Source: CAYMUR01 sp964393615 (GTDB lineage Bacteria > Planctomycetota > Planctomycetia > Pirellulales > Pirellulaceae). Taken from it: a stretch of 64,000 nucleotides of DNA. Shown here piece by piece: positions 52,792 to 61,800 of the stretch. The position numbers and the translations under genes were made by a program. The notes beneath the pieces were generated by a model, which searched no databases, was not told where the DNA came from, and saw only the letters and a list, made by a program, of their open reading frames with translations. Location: NCBI GenBank assembly GCA_964393615.1, contig CAYMUR010000013.1, positions 1 to 64,000 of the forward strand. Reading direction: 5' to 3'. How positions within the stretch are numbered: position 1 is the first letter of the stretch; each line of letters starts with the position of its first letter.

Positions 52792-54999
52792 CTATTGCGG
52801 CTTGAATACAATCGTCGCAAGTGGTGGGATCGTGACAACAATCGAATGCGACCGACCATGGCTTTCGGCATTTAGTGATTCCACACCAGGATAGTTCCCC
52901 ACGTTCCCACCATCATAATATTCCGAGTCGCTGTTAAAAATCTCCTGGTACCATCCTTCTCTGGGGACACCGAGCCGAAAATCTGTGCGTACAACCGGGG
53001 TGAAATTGGTGGCCACCAACAAAAAATCGTCTGGATTTTTTGCTTTACGAACATAACTTAAGACACTATCTCTGTGGTTGCTGCAGTCAATCCATTCAAA
53101 ACCGTGCCCATCAAAATCCAGTTCATAAAGCGCCGGTTCACGACGATACATGGCATTCAGGTCAGCAACCAACCGCTGTAGGCCCTGGTGCGGCTGCCAC
53201 TGTAACAAATCCCATTGTAGCGTCGTATCGCAATTCCATTCGTTCCACTGTCCAAAATCGCTACCCATGAAAAGAACTTTTTTGCCGGGGTGTGTCCACA
53301 TGTAAGAGTACAACATCCTCAAGTTAGCAAACTTTTGCCACGTGTCGCCCGGCATCTGGTCAAGCAGAGAACCTTTTCCATGAACGACTTCGTCATGCGA
53401 AAAAGGCAACATAAAGTTTTCGCTAAAGGCATAGATCAAGCTGAACGATAGCTCACCATGGTGATAACTGCGATGAATTGGCTCATGACGCATGTAGCGC
53501 AAGGTATCGTTCATCCAGCCCATATTCCACTTGAGACTGAATCCCAGGCCACCGCTGCTAGTAGGTCGTGAAACACCGGCATAGGCCGTTGACTCCTCGG
53601 CAACTGTAAGTACCCCGGGAAACTTTCCGTGAAGCTGTTCGTTAAATTCTTTCAAAAGCGAAATTGCTTCCAGATTCTCTCGACCGCCATATTGGTTGGG
53701 AATCCACTGTCCGTCCTCACGGCTGTAATCCAGATACAACATGGAAGCTACCGCGTCCACGCGCAAACCGTCGATGTGGTATTTGTCCAACCAAAACATC
53801 GCATTGGCAATCAGAAAATTACGGACTTCGTGCCGTCCATAATTAAAAATCATGGTCCCCCAATCGGGATGCTCACCTTGGCGCGGGTCGGCGTGCTCGT
53901 AGAGCGGGGAACCATCAAATCGTCGTAGACCATGCGCATCCTTGGGGAAATGGGCCGGTACCCAGTCAATAATCACCCCAAGATTGTTTTGATGGCAGTA
54001 GTCTACGAAATACATAAAATCATCTGGTGTGCCATAACGGCTGGTGACCGCATAGTAACCTACCGTCTGATAGCCCCAACTGCCAGTAAAAGGATGTTCG
54101 CTCACCGGCAACAGCTCAATATGGGTATATCCCATCTGTTGACAGTATTCGACTAGTCGGTGGGCAAGTTCTCGGTAATTCAACCAGCCATTTGGCTCAC
54201 CTTCCGCATGTTGCCAACTACCCAGATGAACTTCGTAGACCGAAATTGGTTGATCCAGAGGATTTGTCTGGGCGCGCTGTTCGAGCCACGTAGAATCATT
54301 CCAAGTGTACTGATTAAGGTCTACCACGCAGCAAGCCGTCTTGGGTGGCAATTCGGAAGCAAAACCGTAAGGATCAAACTTATCGACCGTTTCCTGATGG
54401 CCAACTACACGGTACTTGTACTTTTCTCCCGAACCAATGTCTGGCACGAACAATTCCCAGACACCACTGGCGGTATGTTTCCGCATAGCATGTTGCCGAC
54501 CATCCCAGCCATTGAAATCTCCGACCACACTGATACCACGGGCATTCGGTGCCCAAACTGCAAAATTGACGCCACGCACACCATTCGTGACTCGTGGTTG
54601 GGCCCCCAACTTGTCGTAAATATGCCAATGCGTCCCCTGCCCCAGCAGGTACAGGTCGTAGTCGCTCAACAATGGTTCAAACGAATAAGGGTCATGCATT
54701 GTCAAGATTTCACCCTGTCCACCCGTATAACGCAATTGATATCTAGAAAAATCTTCGGCATCGGTGATAGGACAAAGAGCCTCGTAAAAACCAGCGGGAT
54801 GAATCCGTCGCATCGGTTTTGCATTATTTTGCTCTGAATGCAATACCCATGCTTGCTTCGCAGTGGGCAAAAATGCGCGTATCGCAAGAGCACGCCTGCC
54901 CTCCTGCTGGATTTCATGCGGCCCCAAAATCTCAGATGGATTCTCGTGGTGGCCCTCTAAAAGTGCTGTAATACCATCAAGTTGTACGTTCGTTCGCAT
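52792..54999 (-). CDS. glgB: 1,4-alpha-glucan branching enzyme GlgB
   Basis: The 735-residue cytoplasmic enzyme forms alpha-1,6 branches in glycogen. It has two N-terminal carbohydrate modules: ARAIRAFLPTAKQAWVL, then the CBM48 region GVNFAVWAPNARGISVVGDFN. The GH13 barrel has DGLRVDAVASML (nucleophile D415), VAEEST (acid/base E468) and SHDEVVHGK (D536). YTHIELLPVSEHPF is canonical for branching enzymes. ATG 54999 is chosen because GGAGAGG precedes it by 5-6 nt. It is encoded 76 nt downstream of the RNase H-like gene on the same strand. No other glycogen gene is in the window. Confidence 0.97.
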   Translation of the reverse strand: MRTNVQLDGITALLEGHHENPSEILGPHEIQQEGRRALAIRAFLPTAKQAWVLHSEQNNAKPMRRIHPAGFYEALCPITDAEDFSRYQLRYTGGQGEILTMHDPYSFEPLLSDYDLYLLGQGTHWHIYDKLGAQPRVTNGVRGVNFAVWAPNARGISVVGDFNGWDGRQHAMRKHTASGVWELFVPDIGSGEKYKYRVVGHQETVDKFDPYGFASELPPKTACCVVDLNQYTWNDSTWLEQRAQTNPLDQPISVYEVHLGSWQHAEGEPNGWLNYRELAHRLVEYCQQMGYTHIELLPVSEHPFTGSWGYQTVGYYAVTSRYGTPDDFMYFVDYCHQNNLGVIIDWVPAHFPKDAHGLRRFDGSPLYEHADPRQGEHPDWGTMIFNYGRHEVRNFLIANAMFWLDKYHIDGLRVDAVASMLYLDYSREDGQWIPNQYGGRENLEAISLLKEFNEQLHGKFPGVLTVAEESTAYAGVSRPTSSGGLGFSLKWNMGWMNDTLRYMRHEPIHRSYHHGELSFSLIYAFSENFMLPFSHDEVVHGKGSLLDQMPGDTWQKFANLRMLYSYMWTHPGKKVLFMGSDFGQWNEWNCDTTLQWDLLQWQPHQGLQRLVADLNAMYRREPALYELDFDGHGFEWIDCSNHRDSVLSYVRKAKNPDDFLLVATNFTPVVRTDFRLGVPREGWYQEIFNSDSEYYDGGNVGNYPGVESLNAESHGRSHSIVVTIPPLATIVFKPQ

Positions 55000-55075
55000 G
55001 CATCCTCTCCAACTGGTCAACACGCCAGACCACAGCGACTGACTGTTCGCTGCTCCTATCGTTGACTGATAAATC

Positions 55076-55651
55076 TCATCCGACCCCTGTTTCTTGACTT
55101 TTCCGATTGGACCATTGTTGCAGTATTCCGACCAGAGAATTCCAAAACGAAGACGATGCCGGTTCCTCGATTTGCGACGGCCGCCGCGGCCTTCGTCCCG
55201 GTGAACGGCCAGCTACCCTGCCACCTTCGATCGTGGCGCCCACAATGTCGAACCGCCAGAACTTACAGTCCACACGATGATATTTCAATGCACCATCAAT
55301 ACGCTGCCAAAGATCCGAATTCTTGACTGGTACCTGGTGGCCAAACCGGTCCCAACGCCAAGCACTCTCCCGCCACTCCGGCATTCCATACCGCATACCT
55401 GCGGTGATGTATCGGCTCGGGGTAACAAGCGTAACACGCGACGGTTGGTCTAATGCCTCCAGCCCACGCACCACCGAAAGAAGTTCAAGTCGGTCTCCAA
55501 CAGTGCCCGGCTCTGAATCGCTGGCTTCGAGCGTACTTTCTCCATTCACGGATTCCAATACGAATCGCCAGCTGTCGGGACCACCGCACGCTGCGTGATC
55601 ACTGCGACAAGTGCCTGAGAACAGGAGAAAATGGGGGGCACGTACACTCAT
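55076..55651 (-). CDS. RNase H-like protein lacking catalytic aspartates
   Basis: The 191-residue protein follows the RNase HI fold. LLFSGTCRSD sits where xTDGxC is expected, DRLELLSVVRGLEAL matches the helix carrying the active-site Glu, and RVTLVTPSRYITAGM matches the VTDSxYV strand. KNSDLWQRIDGAL is the usual downstream segment. The Glu is kept, but the first Asp is Ser and the third is Pro, and no fourth Asp is evident, so two-metal catalysis should be lost. A basic Arg-rich tail (GRSPGRRPRRPS) may bind nucleic acid. It lies directly upstream of glgB. Confidence 0.72.
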   Translation of the reverse strand: MSVRAPHFLLFSGTCRSDHAACGGPDSWRFVLESVNGESTLEASDSEPGTVGDRLELLSVVRGLEALDQPSRVTLVTPSRYITAGMRYGMPEWRESAWRWDRFGHQVPVKNSDLWQRIDGALKYHRVDCKFWRFDIVGATIEGGRVAGRSPGRRPRRPSQIEEPASSSFWNSLVGILQQWSNRKSQETGVG

Positions 55652-56658
55652 GAATCAGCCGAAAAACTGGTGACGGGCAAGGCCACGTCCACAAGAAAAC
55701 AGTCTTCCCCTCCGTGGAGTCTACTCCTGATTGGTTTTAGATATCGACAACCCCGCCTCATGTTCTCCATTTTATCTATTCGAAACAAGGATTTTTCAAA
55801 CAAGTTTTTTGGAAAAATGCAACCCGTAAAAAAAATCTTAAAGATGAATCTTGTAGCATCGCCAACTCCCAGAGATAAGTCGGCTCACAAAAAAATGAAC
55901 TTGATGAGAGACAAACTGTTTTTTTCCATTCTTGTCCTGGCAGAAAAATATCATTCCGTCCTTCTCCACTGCTGAACGGCATTTCAGCGCCATAGAGTTA
56001 CGGTAGTCGGCCGAGGTGGACTGCAGCCAGCTGGTGTGAACCTCCACCAACAACCATTTACTTTCTCGTTACTGGAAGAGCCCTGAATGAAATGCGACCA
56101 TCCTGAACACCCTATGCATTAACTCGAATCTGTCCCGCACTCCACCAGAGATTCCAACAACCCGCTTTCCACCCCCTGTGCCTATTTCTGGTCTCGCAGG
56201 TCGCCCGCATTTTAGAATTGACAAAAACGACCAGCCATGAATATCCATTCAACTTTTCAAGCAAAATAGTTTGCGATTGGCCGGTTCTCGCCGCTCGATC
56301 CTCCGAATGACAACCATTGACGAATTAGCAAGCCCATCTCTTTTCCGTGTTATCCCCATTGGCAAGCATTCCATTTTATCTCAGAGATCGTGTTTGCCGC
56401 AGGAAAAGGGCTCTCCTATTGCCCGGGGAAATAGTATAATATTTCAGGTTCTGCCAGCTGATATTCCGCAGCCTTGGTAAACCTATTGCTGGCGCCTGTC
56501 CGGACAATTTTCTAGCCTTAAAAACCATGGTCTGACCTCAGAAAATCGACCGGACGAACCCGCGCCTGTGGACTGGGAAACTCTGGACACAACCAACATT
56601 ATCACTAAAGACACCCTGACCGCCTGCTGGCACAACTCTTCATAGAAGGTGACAAACC
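55652..56658. other. 1-kb intergenic region
   Basis: This AT-rich region lies between the divergent RNase H-like and transaldolase genes. I find no coding signal, tRNA or strong hairpin. A TATAAT-like TAGTATAAT near 56432 lacks a good -35. An unrecognised RNA cannot be excluded. Confidence 0.4.
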
Positions 56659-57708
56659 ATGTCTAGAGACTACTTTCATCGAGTCGCGACGGAGACAAAC
56701 ACTCAGGTGTGGATCAACAACCCTTCACTTAGCGATCTAAAACATTCGCTCGAAGCAGGAGCCATTAATGGTACCACGAACCCAGCTTATGGTTCGAAAC
56801 TACTCAAATCGGAACCTGAATACATGTCCAAAGTGATCCAATACGTGGTCGCCGAAACCGCAAGCGATGACGAGGCAGCCGACCAAATCTATCAAATCAT
56901 CAGTGGGCGTTTTATGCGAGAATTCCTGCCACTTTACGAATCGAGTGGTGGCCAACAGGGTCTCGTTACCATGCAAGACGACCCACGACGGGATGAGGAT
57001 GCCCAATTAATTATTGATTCAACATTGCGCCACGCTAAGGTCGGCGCCAATTACATGGCCAAGATTCCGGTCATTGAATCGGGGATGGAAGCCATGTCAC
57101 ACTTGGTTAACCTAGACATACCGATCTGCGCGACAGAAATCTTTTCCATATCCCAAGCGGTAACGATGTGCGAGCTCTACGCGGAAGCATCGGCCAAAAG
57201 TGGAAACACACCTCCCTTCTATTTGACACATATCACCGGTATTTATGATGAAGAAATCCAAGCCCAGGTAGCTGCCGAAAATATCGACATTTCTCCTGAG
57301 CTTGTTCAGCAAGCAGGTACGATCGTTATGCGAAAACAATACCGTGTAATTAAAGACCGTGGTTTTGCGACAATGATGCTTGGAGGTGGAGCACGAGCTC
57401 CCTATCATTTCACAGAATGGGTAGGTGGTGACTCTCACATCACGATTAACTGGAGTACTTTCGAAGAATTGATGGATCTCAATCCACCTATCGTTGACCG
57501 CATTCATGCCGAAGACGATGAGTCGGCGATTGCTGAATTACGTGAAAAAATCCCTGACTTTCGTCGTGCCTACGATGATGACGGACTGGCACCCGAAGAA
57601 TTCGCTGACTACGCACCACTACTTCGGTTTCGAAAAAACTTTATCGATGGATGCGATGCTGTCCTTGATGAAATCGCCAAACAGCGACGCACATTGACTT
57701 CGGCGTAA
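56659..57708 (+). CDS. Transaldolase family protein
   Basis: The 349-residue (beta/alpha)8 aldolase has the Schiff-base lysine K135 in NYMAKIPVIESG, INGTTNPAYGSKLLKSE on the early strand (the family's T-T-N-P motif), and ATEIFSISQAVTMCELY near the phosphate pocket. AGAAGGTGA precedes the ATG. It would transfer dihydroxyacetone units or cleave a ketose phosphate. The sequence departs from classical Tal/Fsa, so the precise substrate is open. It is followed by the hydratase-family gene after a 24-nt gap, so a two-gene operon for sugar or keto-acid metabolism is likely. Confidence 0.83.
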   Translation: MSRDYFHRVATETNTQVWINNPSLSDLKHSLEAGAINGTTNPAYGSKLLKSEPEYMSKVIQYVVAETASDDEAADQIYQIISGRFMREFLPLYESSGGQQGLVTMQDDPRRDEDAQLIIDSTLRHAKVGANYMAKIPVIESGMEAMSHLVNLDIPICATEIFSISQAVTMCELYAEASAKSGNTPPFYLTHITGIYDEEIQAQVAAENIDISPELVQQAGTIVMRKQYRVIKDRGFATMMLGGGARAPYHFTEWVGGDSHITINWSTFEELMDLNPPIVDRIHAEDDESAIAELREKIPDFRRAYDDDGLAPEEFADYAPLLRFRKNFIDGCDAVLDEIAKQRRTLTSA

Positions 57709-57732
57709 AAGTTGTCCCCTAGGAATCCAGAA

Positions 57733-58509
57733 ATGACGATGGAGCTTGCCCAACAATTATGGACCGCCCGTACAAACGGTACCGTACTCGATATGTCTAC
57801 GGTCGAAGTACCCGGTGACGAAAACTCTGCCTACGAAATCCAAAAGAAAGTTTCACAGGTTTCCAATGCAAACATCATTGGGTTTAAAGTAGGTTCGACA
57901 ACCGAAGCCGGAATTAGAGCCTTGAACCTTTCGGAACCATTTCATGGGCCATTATTAGATCGGTTTTGCCATCAGCATGGTGACAAAGTCCCACTTGCTA
58001 GCCAACACCGTATTCTAATTGAAACTGAAATCGCCGTAGGCCTCGGCAAAGACCTGCCTGCGCGCGAATTGGACTATGACCAACAGGACATTGAAGTGGC
58101 AACCGCATGGATTGCTCCGGCATTCGAGCTTGTTGCTACACGGTTCGACATGGAATTGGCTGGAAATGGAAAACTGCTAATCGCTGATAGTGGTGTCAAT
58201 GCAGATTTTGTCCTAGGCGACAACTTCACTGACTGGTCAGCAGTTGACCTGAGCAAACATCCAGTGACATTGCAGATCAATGACCAGCAAGTGGCCAGTG
58301 GACACAGCGGCATGTCAATGTTTGGTCATCCTTTTCGTGTGGTTGCTTGGCTCGCGAATCACTATACGCTGCAAGGACGCGGCCTGAAAGCTGGCGACAT
58401 CATCACCACAGGAACCTGCACAGGCATGACCCCGCTACACACGGGGGATTGCGCTTCTGCCGATCTGGGGGCATTGGGAACGCTCCGCATGCAGTTGATC
58501 ACTCCGTAA
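57733..58509 (+). CDS. 2-keto-4-pentenoate hydratase/FAH family enzyme
   Basis: The 258-residue protein resembles MhpD-type hydratases and 4-oxalocrotonate decarboxylases of the fumarylacetoacetate hydrolase superfamily. Matches include AYEIQKKVSQ, GFKVGSTTEAG, ETEIAVGLGKDLP (the metal-binding E-x-E type motif) and the C-terminal LKAGDIITTGTCTGMTPL. ATG 57733 is chosen because AGGAA lies just upstream. The substrate is unknown. Its coupling to the transaldolase suggests a carbohydrate-derived keto acid rather than aromatic breakdown. Confidence 0.82.
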   Translation: MTMELAQQLWTARTNGTVLDMSTVEVPGDENSAYEIQKKVSQVSNANIIGFKVGSTTEAGIRALNLSEPFHGPLLDRFCHQHGDKVPLASQHRILIETEIAVGLGKDLPARELDYDQQDIEVATAWIAPAFELVATRFDMELAGNGKLLIADSGVNADFVLGDNFTDWSAVDLSKHPVTLQINDQQVASGHSGMSMFGHPFRVVAWLANHYTLQGRGLKAGDIITTGTCTGMTPLHTGDCASADLGALGTLRMQLITP

Positions 58510-58856
58510 CGTATCGGAACACTCTCTGTCGAAAACAAGTATGCAAACATTTCATTTGCGATAGCATCACCCACTTGGTTTAGACTGGGCTAGACCGCTA
58601 CCTCTTGAATCAAGCAAGTCGCAAGTGCTAATCGACGATTGCCGCGTCCCTTGAAACCGACGCTGCCAATCCTTTTGGGATATCGTTCCCCAACACACGA
58701 CGCCCAAGTCCATCCGCTGGTCTGGTCGAAAACAGACATCACACGCAATGCTCAGTAAAACCATCTCCGGACAGCCAAAGATGAAATAGGTTGTGCGGAA
58801 AACGCCGGGTTTCTGAAAGGATACACACTGAAAAACTCAGCACCTTGTTGGCGATT
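58510..58856. other. Spacer between converging genes
   Basis: A 347-bp spacer between the hydratase and the giant repeat protein, which are convergent. No gene, strong hairpin or repeat is recognised. Confidence 0.4.
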
Positions 58857-61800
58857 TCATGCGGCTCCCAGCTCCTGGTAAATGGAATCGACAACCATGT
58901 GCTCTGCGAGCGAGGATTGCACTAATTCGTCGATTGTTTCCGCCTGGCCTGTCAAAACATCACCTTCACTGGGTACGTTTGCGTCTGGCTCATAAACCGA
59001 CAGCCCCGTTGTCAAGGTTGCTGCGTCACCAAATATAATGTCGACGTCCTGTGTATCAAAGTCAAAGCCAGACCCAGTGTCGGACCGTTCAGCAGGTCGT
59101 AATCGGAATTCAACCGGAAGTGTTCCAGTAACACCAGGCTGTGGTGTGACAGTAACCTGTTTCATCGCGCCGTCGAGTGAAAATACAAATCGACGGAAAT
59201 TGAAATCATCGACAAAACCACCCGAAAATTCGACGCGTGATATCAATGTATTCGAGCTGAATACAACGAAATTATCAGGATCTCCGTCCGTTCCAGCCGT
59301 GGATGTATCTCGGCTGGAACTGGTACTGACCAAAACATCGGCAGCATCAAAAGCAGAGGCCGTTCCCTCTAAAACTCCACCCTGACCGTGCGTAAAATAA
59401 AAACTGACAGAATTGACGGGACTGTCGAACGTCACCTGTCCACCACCCTCATCAATCAAATATCCACCAGGACGAGATGCAAATAATCCATTAAAACCAC
59501 CTCCCGCACTAACAGCCTGTCCTCCCGTCCAATTGGAACCGTTGAAAGAAAAGTCTGTAACACCGTCAGCAGTCACTGTCGCATCGTCCCCCGTGTAATC
59601 AAATGCAAGCCTCGAACCACGTTCTAACACATCAAGGAAAAACGGACCGTCTTCTGCATCCAGCACCAGGTCGCTTGCTCCACCATCTACCGAAATCGTG
59701 GCAGACTGTCCTGTGGTCGCCGCAACCGTTGCAGGCAATTCTCCTAAAAACGGAGCTCCATCCAACGTATCGGGCACGACGGTCACATGAAACGTTCTAG
59801 AAGCCACGTTTCCCGGACCATCCTCCACCGTGACCGTCACGTCCGCTTCACCCGATGCGCCCTCAGGCGCCTCAATCATGAGAACCCCATTTTCGGTATC
59901 CGTGACAATTTCCACATGATCCATCAAGACAGGATCCAGTGGAGCATCCGATCCGTCTGTTTCCACGTTACTGATTAATTCTCGGACCCGTTCGCCTTCT
60001 ACCAAAACTCCAAAAACAGCGTGGTTAAAATCCAAAAACCGCGTTGGACCTTCCGTCACAAAAAACTGTGAGTCGTTCGTATCATCACCCGATTTGGCCA
60101 TCGATAACAATCCAGTTCGGTTGTGTTGTAAATCAACATGAAACTGGTCGTCAAAATCGCCCAGAGAGGAACCGCCCGTCCCATCATTGTTCGTAATATC
60201 ACCGCCTTGAATGACAAACTCATCAATCACACGATGAAACGGTACATCACTATAGTCCGCAGCCAATGCGCTGATCTGCCCCGTCACCCGTGGAACACGA
60301 TTGTCAAACAGCTGAAAATTCATTACACCCACATCCTCAACCGTCACTACCATGTTACGATTGGCCTCAAGGACAGTCGGTTCTACAAGTGACGGATCGC
60401 TGCTCGATGCTGTGAATGTCAACGCATCATGCTGCAAGTCAAAACCATCGAGTGAAATGTGTAGTGGTGACCCACTTAGAAGTTCAACGTCTCCAATCGG
60501 AAGAACATTGGGCGTCTCCGCGTTCACGACCGCTTCATAAACGATTACAATTTCGTCTTCATCTTCGATGACATAATTTTCGTAATCAAAATTAGGTAGC
60601 CCATTGACAAACATCTGAATATCATAATTTTGATCCGCAACGTATTCGTAAATCTGGTTTGCGTTAAAAATTGCATCCGGATTGTTCCCTGCTAATCCCG
60701 CATTCGTTCTCCACGTTTCAAAGAAATCTCCGACCGTGGTGAACTCTGTGGCTGCTGACCCGTTGACCGGATGGACATGGATCCGTCCGTCTGCACCGTG
60801 TGTATGGACTTGTGATGTAAAAACGGTACCCGAGGCATCCGCCGATTCAACGCCAATTTCATTCGGGGGGTCAGACTGGCGAAGCCCATTTACAAAGACT
60901 GACAGGTCAGCATGGATGTGCTTCTGGAGATCGGCAGGACCCATCGTGACTTCGACGGTGGCCTGTACGGTGTCCGATCCACCCCCCGAATCGCTGACGG
61001 TGTAACTTACAATATCCCGACCTAAGTATCCTGACGCAGGAACGTAAACGACGCCTTGGCCATCACTCGAAGGGGTAGCATTCGCCCCCGGAATTAACAC
61101 TGACGCACTAGTTACCGACAACGTCCCAGGAAATCCCGAAGTCGTCGAATCGTTACTTAAGACCGAAAAATCGTTAGTACTGTCCTGGTCCACTTGAAAT
61201 ACTTCACCTACTGCCACAACCGTTTCGTCGACCCCCACTACCGTCATGAAAACAGTCGCCGTATCGGTTCCCGCATGGCTATCGCTAACATGATAAGTAA
61301 AAGTGTCAACCGTGGGGCTGGCTGCCACCGAAAGTGCCTGGAGTGTGGCCGAGGTCCGTGGATCATAACTAACCACTCCGTCTGCACCTAAAGTCACATC
61401 CGCTCCCAAACTGCTCGTTATGTCTACGCTAGTGACAGTTAGTGCATCACCGACATCCGGGTCGCTGTCTGGCCCGTTTCCATTATCAACAAGCGGATTG
61501 AATGACGTCACCGAGTCTTCGTCGACCGTTAGCTCGTCATTTACTGCTGATGGTAAATCATTGAAACCAGAAACCGTGATGAAAACTGTTGCCGAATCTT
61601 TGCCGCCGTCGAGATCACTAATCTCGTACGCAAACGTATCGGTCACCGTTTCATCCACCGCAAGGGATTGGAGTGCAGCCGCCGACGACGGGTCATAAAT
61701 AAATGTACCGTCTCCCTGATCGGTAACACTGGCGCCCAAGCTACTTATGGCCTCAAACGCCGTAACCGACAGGTATCCATTATCACCATCTGGATCCGAA

